Source: Halictus rubicundus (Eukaryota > Arthropoda > Insecta > Hymenoptera > Halictidae). From it: a stretch of DNA of 64,000 bases. Positions within the stretch are counted from its first letter, which is position 1. Every line of letters starts with the position of its first letter. The translations under genes and the position numbers were made by a program. The notes beneath the pieces were generated by a model. It worked only from the letters and a program-made list of their open reading frames with translations, did not search any database and was not told the DNA's origin. Where the stretch lies: positions 62,001 through 126,000 of the forward strand of contig NW_027488694.1 of NCBI RefSeq assembly GCF_050948215.1, in the 5' to 3' direction. Shown in pieces: positions 1 to 11,923 of the stretch.

Positions 1-1660
1 TAACCTATCCTATCCTCTATCCTATCCTATCTTCCATCCTATCCTTTCCTCTATCCTATCCTATCTTCTATCCTATCCGATCCACTATCCTATCCTATCT
101 TCTATCGTATCTGATCCTCTATCCTATCAAATCCCCTATCCTATCTTCTATCCTATCCTATCCTCTATCCTATCCTATCGTCTATCCTATCCTCTATCCT
201 ATCCTTTCCTCTATCCTATCCTATCCTCTATCCTATCCTATCGTCTATCCTATCCTATCCTATCCTCTATCCTATCCTATCCTCTATCCTATCCTATCTT
301 CTATCTTATCCTATCCGCTATCGTATGAAATCCCCTATCCTATCCTCTATCCTATCCTTTCCTCTATCCTATCCTATCTTCTATCCTATCCGATCCACTA
401 TCCTATCCTATCTTCTATCGTATCTGATCCTCTATCCTATCAAATCCCCTATCCTATCTTCTATCCTATCCTATCCTCTATCCTATCCTATCGTCTATCC
501 TATCCTCTATCCTATCCTTTCCTCTATCCTATCCTATCCTCTATCCTATCCTATCGTCTATCCTATCCTATCCTATCCTCTATCCTATCCTATCCTCTAA
601 TCCTATCCTGCTATCCTATCCTATCCTCTATCCTTTCCTATCCTCTACCCTATCCTATCGTCTATCCTATCCCTATCCTCTATCCTATCCTATCCTCTAT
701 CCTATCCTATCTTCTATCCTATCCTATCCTATCTTCCATCCTATCCTATCCTCTATCCTATCAAATCCCCTATCCTATCAAATCATCTATCCTATCCTCT
801 ATCCTTTCCTATCCTCTATCCTATCCTATCTTCTATCCTAATCCTATCCTCTATCCTATCCTTTCCTCTATCCTATCCTATCCTCTATCCTATCCTATCG
901 TCTATCCTATCCTATCCTCTATCCTATCCTATCCTATCCTCTATCCTATCCTATCCTCTATCCTATCCTATCTTCTATCCTATCCTATCCGCTATCGTAT
1001 GAAATCCCCTATCCTATCCTCTATCCTATCCTATCCTGTATCCTATCCTATCCTCTATCCTTTCCTATCCTCTACCCTATCCTATCGTCTATCCTATCCT
1101 ATCCTCTATCCTATCCTATCCTCTATCCTATCCTATCTTCTATCCTATCCTATCCTATCTTCCATCCTATCCTATCCTCTATCCTATCAAATCCCCTATC
1201 CTATCAAATCATCTATCCAATCCTCTATCCTATCCTGTCCTCTATCCTATCCTATCCTCTATTCCATCGTATCCTCTATCCTATCCTCTATCCTATCCTA
1301 TCCCTCTATCCTATCCTATCTTCTATCCTATCCGATCTTCTATCCTATCATATCCTCTATCCTATCCTATCCTCTATCCTATCCTATCCTCTATCCTATC
1401 CTATCCTCTATCCTATCCTATCCTCTATCCTATCCTATCGTCTATCCTATCCTCTATCCTATCCTCTATCCTATCCTATCCTATATCCTATCCTATCGTC
1501 TATCCTATCCTATCCTCTATCCTGTCCTATCCTCTATCCTATCCTATCCTCTATCCTATCCTATCATCTATCCTCAATCCTATCCTTTCCTGTATCCTAC
1601 CGAATCCTCTATCCTATCCTGTCCTCTATCCTATCCAATCCTCTATCCCATCCTATCCTC
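1..1660. repeat. Segmental duplicate, copy 1 (partner 4416-6076)
   Basis: Rare variants occur in the same order as at 4416-6076, including CTAACC, CTTCCATCC, CGATCCACTATCC, TATCTGATCC, two TATGAAATCC sites and CCTACCGAATCC. The offset is 4,415 bp at position 325 and 4,416 bp at position 999. The 1-bp change is explained by differences between them: an extra A near 600, one pentamer missing and an extra C near 611, and single-base gains near 670 and 841. A further single-base gain lies near 1,303. Similarity is lost near 1,660, where copy 1 enters a CTGTCC/CTAACC tandem and the partner does not. Confidence 0.88.
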
Positions 1661-1677
1661 TATCCTGTCCTATCCTC

Positions 1678-2900
1678 TAACCTATCCTATCCTCTATCCT
1701 ATCCTATCATCTATCCTCAATCCTATCCTTTCCTGTATCCTATCCAATCCTCTATCCTATCCTGTCCTCTATCCTATCCTATCCTCTATTCCATCCTATC
1801 CTCTATCCTATCCTCTATCCTATCCTATCCTCTATCCTATCCTATCTTCTATCCTATCCGATCCTCTATCCTATCAAATCCCCTATCCTATCTTCTATCC
1901 TATCCTATCCTCTATCCTATCCTATCCTCTATCCTATCCTATCGTCTATCCTATCCTCTATCCGATCCTATCGTCTATCCTATCCTATCCTCTATCCTAT
2001 CCTCTCCTGTATCCTATCCTATCCTCTATTCTATCCTATCCCCTATCCTATCCTATCCTCTATCCTATCCTATCCTCTATCCTATCCTATCCTCTATCCT
2101 GTCCTATCCTCTAACCTATCCTATCCTCTATCCTATCCTATCATCTATCCTCAATCCTATCCTTTCCTGTATCCTATCCAATCCTCTATCCTATCCTGTC
2201 CTCTATCCTATCCTATCCTCTATTCCATCCTATCCTCTATCCTATCCTCTATCCTATCCTATCCTCTATCCTATCCTATCTTCTATCCTATCCGATCCTC
2301 TATCCTATCAAATCCCCTATCCTATCTTCTATCCTATCCTATCCTCTATCCTATCCTATCCTCTATCCTATCCTATCGTCTATCCTATCCTCTATCCGAT
2401 CCTATCGTCTATCCTATCCTATCCTCTATCCTATCCTTTCCTGTATCCTATCCAATCCTCTATCCTATCCTGTCCTCTATCCTATCCTATCCTCTATCCT
2501 GTCCTATCCTCTAACCTATCCTATCCTCTATCCTATCCTATCATCTATCCTCAATCCTATCCTTTCCTGTATCCTATCCAATCCTCTATCCTATCCTGTC
2601 CTCTATCCTATCCTATCCTCTATTCCATCCTATCCTCTATCCTATCCTCTATCCTATCCTATCCTCTATCCTATCCTATCTTCTATCCTATCCGATCCTC
2701 TATCCTATCAAATCCCCTATCCTATCTTCTATCCTATCCTATCCTCTATCCTATCCTATCCTCTATCCTATCCTATCGTCTATCCTATCCTCTATCCGAT
2801 CCTATCGTCTATCCTATCCTATCCTCTATCCTATCCTCTCCTGTATCCTATCCTATCCTCTATTCTATCCTATCCCCTATCCTATCCTATCCTCTATCCT
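1678..2900. repeat. Tandem 434/400-bp repeat, three copies
   Basis: Each copy starts at CTAACC (TAA at 1678, 2112, 2512). TCATCTATCCTCAATCC follows exactly 29 bp later (1707, 2141, 2541), then CCAATCC, CTGTCC and a TATTCCATCC variant. Spacings are 434 and 400 bp. The difference is a missing run near 2,430, where copy 2 jumps to CTTTCCTGTATCCTATCC while copies 1 and 3 carry CTCTCCTGTATCC. The third copy fades near 2.9 kb. Confidence 0.8.
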
Positions 2901-4415
2901 ATCCTATCGTCTATCCTATCCTCTATCCTATCCTATCGTCTATCCTATCCTATCCTCTATCCTATCCTATCCTCTATCCTATCCTATCTTCTATCCTATC
3001 CTATCCTATCTTCTATCCTATCCTATCCTCTATCCTATCCTTTCCTGTATCCTATCCTATCCATTATCCTCTATCCTATCCAATCCTCTGTCCTATCCTA
3101 TCCTCTATCCTATCCTATCTTCTATCCTATCCTCTATCCTATCCTATCCTCTATCCTATCCTATCTTCTATCCTATCCTATCCTCTATTCTATCCTATCC
3201 TCTATCCTATCCTATCCTCTATCCTATCCTATCGTCTATCCTATCCTCTATCCTATCCTATCGTCTATCCTATCCTATCCTCTATCCTATCCTATCCTCT
3301 ATCCTATCCTATCTTCTATCCTATCCTATCCTATCTTCTATCCTATCCTATCCTCTATCCTATCCTTTCCTGTATCCTATCCTATCCATTATCCTCTATC
3401 CTATCCTATCCTCTATCCTATCCTATCGTCTATCCTATCCTCTATCCTATCCTATCCTCTATCCTATCCTATCCTCTATCCTATCCTATCTTCTATCCTA
3501 TCCTATCCTATCTTCTATCCTATCCTATCCTCTATCCTATCCTATCCTCTATCCTATCCTATCCTCTATCCTATCCTATCCTCTATCCTATCCTATCCTC
3601 TATCCTATCCTATCGTCTATCCTGTATTATCCTCTATCCTATCCTATCCTCTATCCTATCCTCTATCCTATCCTCTATCCTAGCCTATCTTCTATCCTAT
3701 CCTATCCAATCCCCTATCCTATCCTCTATCCAATCCTATCCTCTATCCTATCCTATCCTCTATCCTATCCTATCCTCTATCCTATCCTATCTTCTATCCT
3801 ATCCTATCGTCTATCCTATCCTATCCTCTATCCTATCCTATCCTCTATCCTATCCTATCCTCTATCCTATCCTATCCTCTATCCTATCCTATCCTCTATC
3901 CTATCCTATCATCTATCCTCAATCCTATCCTTTCCTGTATCCTATCCAATCCTCTATCCTATCCTGTCCTCTATCCTATCCTATCCTCTATCCCATCCTA
4001 TCCTCTATCCTATCCTCTATCCTATCCTATCCTCTATCCTATCCTATCTTCTATCCTATCCGATCCTCTATCCTATCAAATCCCCTATCCTATCCTCTGT
4101 ACTATCCTATCCTCTATCCTATCCTCTATCCTATCCTATCCTATCCTCTATCCTATCCTATCCTCTATCCTATCCTATCGTCTATCCTATCCTATCCTCT
4201 ATCCTATCCAATCCTCCATCCTATCCTATCCTCTATCCTGTCCTATCCTCTATCCTATCCTATCTTCTATCCTATCCTATCCTCTATCCTATCAAATCCC
4301 GTATCCTATCCTCTATCCTATCCTATCCTCTATCCTATCCTATCTTTTATCCTATCCTATCCTCTATCCTATCCTATCGTCTATCCTATCCTATCCTCTA
4401 TCCTATCCTATCCTC
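2900..4415. repeat. Mixed type I units with one early type II marker
   Basis: This is plain 17-mer satellite with two CATTATCC-bearing stretches (about 3,061 and 3,388) in a near-repeated context about 330 bp apart. A single CCTAGCC lies at 3681, followed by a CCAATCCCC variant. CTCTGTACTATCC near 4,096 and a CTCCATCC...CTGTCC...CTTTTATCC module (about 4,207-4,345) lead into CTAACC at 4416. The same CTTTTATCC-then-CTAACC order recurs near 38.9, 40.9, 56.7, 59.5 and 63.55 kb. Confidence 0.72.
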
Positions 4416-6076
4416 TAACCTATCCTATCCTCTATCCTATCCTATCTTCCATCCTATCCTTTCCTCTATCCTATCCTATCTTCTATCCTATCCGATCCAC
4501 TATCCTATCCTATCTTCTATCGTATCTGATCCTCTATCCTATCAAATCCCCTATCCTATCTTCTATCCTATCCTATCCTCTATCCTATCCTATCGTCTAT
4601 CCTATCCTCTATCCTATCCTTTCCTCTATCCTATCCTATCCTCTATCCTATCCTATCGTCTATCCTATCCTATCCTATCCTCTATCCTATCCTATCCTCT
4701 ATCCTATCCTATCTTCTATCTTATCCTATCCGCTATCGTATGAAATCCCCTATCCTATCCTCTATCCTATCCTTTCCTCTATCCTATCCTATCTTCTATC
4801 CTATCCGATCCACTATCCTATCCTATCTTCTATCGTATCTGATCCTCTATCCTATCAAATCCCCTATCCTATCTTCTATCCTATCCTATCCTCTATCCTA
4901 TCCTATCGTCTATCCTATCCTCTATCCTATCCTTTCCTCTATCCTATCCTATCCTCTATCCTATCCTATCGTCTATCCTATCCTATCCTATCCTCTATCC
5001 TATCCTATCCTCTATCCTATCCTATCCTGTATCCTATCCTATCCTCTATCCTTTCCTATCCTCTACCCTATCCTATCGTCTATCCTATCCTATCCTCTAT
5101 CCTATCCTATCCTCTATCCTATCCTATCTTCTATCCTATCCTATCCTATCTTCCATCCTATCCTATCCTCTATCCTATCAAATCCCCTATCCTATCAAAT
5201 CATCTATCCTATCCTCTATCCTTTCCTATCCTCTATCCTATCCTATCTTCTATCCTATCCTATCCTCTATCCTATCCTTTCCTCTATCCTATCCTATCCT
5301 CTATCCTATCCTATCGTCTATCCTATCCTATCCTCTATCCTATCCTATCCTATCCTCTATCCTATCCTATCCTCTATCCTATCCTATCTTCTATCCTATC
5401 CTATCCGCTATCGTATGAAATCCCCTATCCTATCCTCTATCCTATCCTATCCTGTATCCTATCCTATCCTCTATCCTTTCCTATCCTCTACCCTATCCTA
5501 TCGTCTATCCTATCCTATCCTCTATCCTATCCTATCCTCTATCCTATCCTATCTTCTATCCTATCCTATCCTATCTTCCATCCTATCCTATCCTCTATCC
5601 TATCAAATCCCCTATCCTATCAAATCATCTATCCAATCCTCTATCCTATCCTGTCCTCTATCCTATCCTATCCTCTATTCCATCCTATCCTCTATCCTAT
5701 CCTCTATCCTATCCTATCCTCTATCCTATCCTATCTTCTATCCTATCCGATCTTCTATCCTATCATATCCTCTATCCTATCCTATCCTCTATCCTATCCT
5801 ATCCTCTATCCTATCCTATCCTCTATCCTATCCTATCCTCTATCCTATCCTATCGTCTATCCTATCCTCTATCCTATCCTCTATCCTATCCTATCCTATA
5901 TCCTATCCTATCGTCTATCCTATCCTATCCTCTATCCTGTCCTATCCTCTATCCTATCCTATCCTCTATCCTATCCTATCATCTATCCTCAATCCTATCC
6001 TTTCCTGTATCCTACCGAATCCTCTATCCTATCCTGTCCTCTATCCTATCCAATCCTCTATCCCATCCTATCCTCT
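4416..6076. repeat. Segmental duplicate, copy 2 (partner 1-1660)
   Basis: This is the second copy of the 1.66-kb block at the window start. It lacks the isolated single-base gains of copy 1, so the open frame that starts at ATG 4740 continues to 8462 while the copy-1 frame ends at 600. That contrast shows frame continuity depending on random indels, with no coding constraint. Copy 2 continues past 6,076 into plain units with TATCCTATATCC variants. Confidence 0.88.
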
Positions 6077-6834
6077 ATCCTATCCTCTATCCTATCCTAT
6101 CCTCTATCCTATCCTATCCTCTATCCTATCCTATCCTCTATCCTATCCTATCGTCTATCCTATCCTCTATCCTATCCTCTATCCTATCCTATCCTATATC
6201 CTATCCTATCGTCTATCCTATCCTATCCTCTATCCTATCCTCTATCCTATCCTATCCTCTATCCTATCCTATCTTCTATCCTATCCGATCCTCTATCCTA
6301 TCAAATCCCCTATCCTATCTTCTATCCTATCCTATCCTCTATCCTATCCTATCCTCTATCCTATCCTATCGTCTATCCTATCCTCTATCCTATCCTATAG
6401 TCTATCCTATCCTATCCTCTATCCTATCCTCTCCTGTATCCTATCCTATCCTCTATTCTATCCTATCCTCTATCCTATCCTATCCTCTATCCTATCCTAT
6501 CATCTATCCTATCCTCTATCCTATCCTATCCTCTATCCTATCCTATCCTCAATCCTATCCTATCCTCTATCCTATCCTATCTTCTATCCTATCCTATCCT
6601 ATCTTCTATCCTATCCTATCCTCTATCCTATCCTTTCCTGTATCCTATCCTATCCATTATCCTCTATCCTATCCAATCCTCTGTCCTATCCTATCCTCTA
6701 TCCTATCCTATCTTCTATCCTATCCTATCCTATCCTCTATCCTATCCTTTCCTGTATCCTATCCTATCCATTATCCTCTATCCTATCCAATCCTCTGTCC
6801 TATCCTATCCTCTATCCTATCCTATCTTCTATCC

Positions 6835-7790
6835 TATCCTATCCTATCTTCTATCCTATCCTATCCTATCTTCTATCCTATCCTATCCTCTATCCTATCC
6901 TCTCCTGTATCCTATCCTATCCTCTATTCTATCCTATCCTCTATCCTATCCTATCCTCTATCCTATCCTATCGTCTATCCTATCCTCTACCCTATCCTAT
7001 CCTCTATCCTATCCTATCCTCTATCCTATCCTATCTTCTATCCTATCCTATCCTATCTTCTATCCTATCCTATCCTCTATCCTATCCTTTCCTGTATCCT
7101 ATCCTATCCATTATCCTCTATCCTATCCAATCCTCTGTCCTATCCTATCCTCTATCCTATCCTATCCTCTATCCTATCCTATCTTCTATCCTATCCGATC
7201 CTCTATCCTATCAAATCACCTATCCTATCCTCTATTCTATCCTATCCTCTATCCTATCCTATCCTCTATCCTATCCTATCGTCTATCCTATCCTCTATAC
7301 TATCCTCTATCCTATCCTATCCTATCTTCTATCCTATCCTATCCTATCTTCTATCCTATCCTATCCTCTATCCTATCCTCTCCTGTATCCTATCCTATCC
7401 TCTATTCTATCCTATCCTCTATCCTATCCTATCCTCTATCCTATCCTATCGTCTATCCTATCCTCTACCCTATCCTATCCTCTATCCTATCCTATCCTCT
7501 ATCCTATCCTATCTTCTATCCTATCCTATCCTATCTTCTATCCTATCCTATCCTCTATCCTATCGTTTCCTGTATCCTATCCTATCCATTATCCTCTATC
7601 CTATCCAATCCTCTGTCCTATCCTATCCTCTATCCTATCCTATCCTCTATCCTATCCTATCTTCTATCCTATCCGATCCTCTATCCTATCAAATCACCTA
7701 TCCTATCCTCTATTCTATCCTATCCTCTATCCTATCCTATCCTCTATCCTATCCTATCGTCTATCCTATCCTCTATACTATCCTCTATCC
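6835..7790. repeat. Tandem 478-bp duplication
   Basis: There are two adjacent copies, about 6,835-7,312 and 7,313-7,790. Landmarks at a constant 478-bp offset are TCTCCTGTATCC (6901, 7379), CATTATCC (7109, 7587) and CTCTATACTATCC (7293, 7771). CATATCAAATCACC-like units, seen as ATCAAATCACC, occur in both. The second copy overlaps the start of the 2-kb higher-order repeat, so duplications of different size are nested. Confidence 0.82.
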
Positions 7791-9533
7791 TATCCTATCC
7801 TCTATCCTATCCTATCCTCTATCCTATCCTATCCTCTATCCTATCCTATTAACTATTCTATCCTCTATCCTATCCTATCCTCTATAATATCGTCTATCCG
7901 TTCCTATTCTCGATCCTATCCTCTATCCTATCCTCTATCCTATCCTATCCTCTATCATATCCTATCCTCTACCCTATCATATCCTCTATCCTATAATATC
8001 CTCTATTATATCCTCTTCTCTACCCTATCATATCCTCTATCCTATCCTATCCTCTATCCAATCCTCTGTCGTATCATATCCTCTATCCTATCCTATCCTC
8101 TATCCTATCCTATCGTCTATCCTATCCTATCCTCTATCCTATCCTATCGTGTATCCTATCCTCTATCCTATCCTATCCTCTATCCTATCCAATCCCCTAT
8201 CCTATCCTCTGTCCTATCCCATCCTCTACCCTATCATATCCTCTATCCTATCATATCCTCTATTATATCCTCTTCTCTACCCTATCATATCCTCTATCCT
8301 ATAATGTCCTCTATCCTATCCTATCCTCTATCCAATCCTCTGTCGTATCATATCCTCTATCCTATCCAATCCTCTATCCTATCCTATCCTCTATCCTATC
8401 CCATCCTCTATCCTGTATTATCCTCTATCCTATCCTATCCTCTATCCTATCCTCTATCCTAGCCTATCCTCTATCCTATTCTATCCAATCCCCTATCCTA
8501 TCCTCTATCCAATCCTATCCTCAATCCTATACTTTCCTGTATCCTATCCTATCCTCTATCCTCTATCCTATCCTATTCTCTACCCTATCATATCGTCTAC
8601 CCTATAATATCCTCTATCCTATCCTATCCTCTATCCAATCCTCTGTCGTATCCTATCCTCTATCCTATCCTGTCCTCTATCCTATCCTATCCTCTATCCT
8701 ACCCTATCCTCTATCCTATCCTATCCTCTATACTATCCAATCCTCTATCCTATCCTATCCTCAATCCTATCCTATCCTCTATCCTATCCTATCGTCTATC
8801 CTATCCTATCCTATCCTCTATCCTATCAAATCCCCTATCCTATCAAATCCCATATCCTATCAAATCCTCTATCCTATCCTCTATCCTATCCTATCTTCTA
8901 TCCTATCCTATCCTCTTTCCTATCAAATCCCCTATCCTATCCTCTATCCTATCCTATCCTATCCTATCCTCTATCCTATCCTATCTTCAATCCTATCCTA
9001 TCCTCTATCCTATCCTTTCCTCTATCCTATCCTATCCTCTATCCTATCCTATCGCCTATCCTATCCTATCCTCTATCCTATCCTATCCTATCCTCTATCC
9101 TATCCTATCCTCTATCCTATCCGATCCTCTATCCTATCCTATCCTCAATCCTATCCTATCCTCTATCCTATCCTATCGTCTATCCTATCCTATCCTATCC
9201 TCTATCCTATCAAATCCCCTATCCTATCAAATCCTCTATCCTATCCTCTATCCTATCCTATCTTCTATCCTATCCTATCCTCTATCCTATCAAATCCCCT
9301 ATCCTATCCTCTATCCTATCCTATCGTCTATCCTATCCTCTATCCAATCCTATCCTCTATCCTATCCTATCCTCTATCCTATCAAATCCTCTATCCTATC
9401 CTCTATCCTATACTATCCTCTATCCTATCAAATCCTCTATCCTATCCTCTCCTCTATCCTATCCTATCCTCTATCCTATCCTATCCTCTATCCTATCCTA
9501 TCCTCTATCCTATCCTATCCTCTATCCTATCCT
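7510..9533. repeat. Higher-order repeat A, copy 1 (about 2.0 kb)
   Basis: Landmarks are CATTATCC (7587), TATTAACTATTC (7847), CTATAATATCGTC (about 7,883), TTCCTATTCTCGATCC, several TATCATATCC and CCTCTTCTC variants, CCTAGCC (8460) and repeated TATCAAATCC. Copy 2 follows directly at an offset of 2,023 bp (119 units of 17) before about 7.77 kb and 2,040 bp (120 units) after it, so one 17-mer was gained or lost. Divergence starts near 9,536. Confidence 0.9.
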
Positions 9534-11923
9534 ATCTTCTATCCTATCCTATCCTATCTTCTATCCTATCCTATCCTCTATCCTATCCTTTCCTGTATCC
9601 TATCCTATCCATTATCCTCTATCCTATCCAATCCTCTGTCCTATCCTATCCTCTATCCTATCCTATCCTCTATCCTATCCTATCTTCTATCCTATCCGAT
9701 CCTCTATCCTATCAAATCACCTATCCTATCCTCTATTCTATCCTATCCTCTATCCTATCCTATCCTCTATCCTATCCTATCGTCTATCCTATCCTCTATC
9801 CTATCCTCTATCCTATCCTATCCTCTATCCTATCCTATCCTCTATCCTATCCTATCCTCTATCCTATCCTATCCTCTATCCTATCCTATTAACTATTCTA
9901 TCCTCTATCCTATCCTATCCTCTATAATATCGTCTATCCGTTCCTATTCTCGATCCTATCCTCTATCCTATCCTCTATCCTATCCTATCCTCTATCATAT
10001 CCTATCCTCTACCCTATCATATCCTCTATCCTATGATATCCTCTATTATATCCTCTTCTCTACCCTATCATATCCTCTATCCTATCCTATCCTCTATCCA
10101 ATCCTCTGTCGTATCATATCCTCTATCCTATCCTATCCTCTATCCTATCCTATCGTCTATCCTATCCTATCCTCTATCCTATCCTATCGTGTATCCTATC
10201 CTCTATCCTATCCTATCCTCTATCCTATCCAATCCCCTATCCTATCCTCTGTCCTATCCCATCCTCTACCCTATCATATCCTCTATCCTATCATATCCTC
10301 TATTATATCCTCTTCTCTACCCTATCATATCCTCTATCCTATAATGTCCTCTATCCTATCCTATCCTCTATCCAATCCTCTGTCGTATCATATCCTCTAT
10401 CCTATCCAATCCTCTATCCTATCCTATCCTCTATCCTATCCCATCCTCTATCCTGTATTATCCTCTATCCTATCCTATCCTCTATCCTATCCTCTATCCT
10501 AGCCTATCCTCTATCCTATTCTATCCAATCCCCTATCCTATCCTCTATCCAATCCTATCCTCAATCCTATACTTTCCTGTATCCTATCCTATCCTCTATC
10601 CTCTATCCTATCCTATTCTCTACCCTATCATATCGTCTACCCTATAATATCCTCTATCCTATCCTATCCTCTATCCAATCCTCTGTCGTATCCTATCCTC
10701 TATCCTATCCTGTCCTCTATCCTATCCTATCCTCTATCCTACCCTATCCTCTATCCTATCCTATCCTCTATACTATCCAATCCTCTATCCTATCCTATCC
10801 TCAATCCTATCCTATCCTCTATCCTATCCTATCGTCTATCCTATCCTATCCTATCCTCTATCCTATCAAATCCCCTATCCTATCAAATCCCATATCCTAT
10901 CAAATCCTCTATCCTATCCTCTATCCTATCCTATCTTCTATCCTATCCTATCCTCTTTCCTATCAAATCCCCTATCCTATCCTCTATCCTATCCTATCCT
11001 ATCCTATCCTCTATCCTATCCTATCTTCAATCCTATCCTATCCTCTATCCTATCCTTTCCTCTATCCTATCCTATCCTCTATCCTATCCTATCGCCTATC
11101 CTATCCTATCCTCTATCCTATCCTATCCTATCCTCTATCCTATCCTATCCTCTATCCTATCCGATCCTCTATCCTATCCTATCCTCAATCCTATCCTATC
11201 CTCTATCCTATCCTATCGTCTATCCTATCCTATCCTATCCTCTATCCTATCAAATCCCCTATCCTATCAAATCCTCTATCCTATCCTCTATCCTATCCTA
11301 TCTTCTATCCTATCCTATCCTCTATCCTATCAAATCCCCTATCCTATCCTCTATCCTATCCTATCGTCTATCCTATCCTCTATCCAATCCTATCCTCTAT
11401 CCTATCCTATCCTCTATCCTATCAAATCCTCTATCCTATCCTCTATCCTATACTATCCTCTATCCTATCAAATCCTCTATCCTATCCTCTCCTCTATCCT
11501 ATCCTATCCTCTATCCTATCCTATCCTCTATCCTATCCTATCCTCTATCCTATCCTATCCTCTATCCTATCCTATCCTCTATCCTATCCTATCGTCAATC
11601 CTGTTCTATCTTCTATCCTATCCTATCCTCTTTCCTATCAAATCCCCTATCCTATCCTATATCCTATCCTATCCTATCCTATCCTCTATACTATCCTATC
11701 TTCTATCCTATCCTATCCTCTATCCTATCCTTTCCTCTATCGTATCCTATCCTCTATCCTATCCTATCGTCTATCCTATCCTATCCTCTATCCTATCCTA
11801 TCCTCTATCCTATCCTATCCTCTATCCTATCCTATCCTCTATCCTATCCTATCGTCAATCCTGTCCTATCCTCTATCCTATCCTATCCTCTATCCTATCC
11901 TCTATCCTAGCCTATCCTCTATC
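9534..11923. repeat. Higher-order repeat A, copy 2 (about 2.4 kb)
   Basis: This copy has the same landmark series as copy 1 (TATTAACTATTC at 9887, CCTAGCC at 10500) up to about 11,560. It then carries about 570 bp that copy 1 lacks, with TCGTCAATCCTGTTC, CTATACTATC and CTACCCAATCC (about 11,954). An A-to-G change at 10033-10035 turns the ATAATATCC of copy 1 (about 7,993) into ATGATATCC, and copy 3 shares it. The 103-codon frame starting there is only a by-product of that change. Confidence 0.9.

Larger units (their letters stand above)
1..7510. repeat. Type I satellite domain (left block)
   Basis: This block is marked by the variants CTAACC (1, 1678, 2112, 2512, 4416), TATGAAATCC (ATG at 325, 999, 4740, 5415), TATCCGATCC and, from about 3.06 kb, CATTATCC. 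CCTAGCC, the type II marker, is found only once, at 3681. Inside are a 1.66-kb duplication 4.4 kb apart, a three-copy 400-434 bp tandem and a 478-bp tandem. The window begins inside the block, so its true left edge is unknown. Confidence 0.8.

Noticed and set aside
325..600. Conserved MKSPIL start (also at 999, 4740, 5415, 39335, 41308, 56943, 57368) as a gene start
   Set aside because: The ATG comes from the duplicated variant TATGAAATCC. The downstream frames differ in length and end by chance, and the first copy is closed by local indels. Its conservation is explained by duplication of the module.
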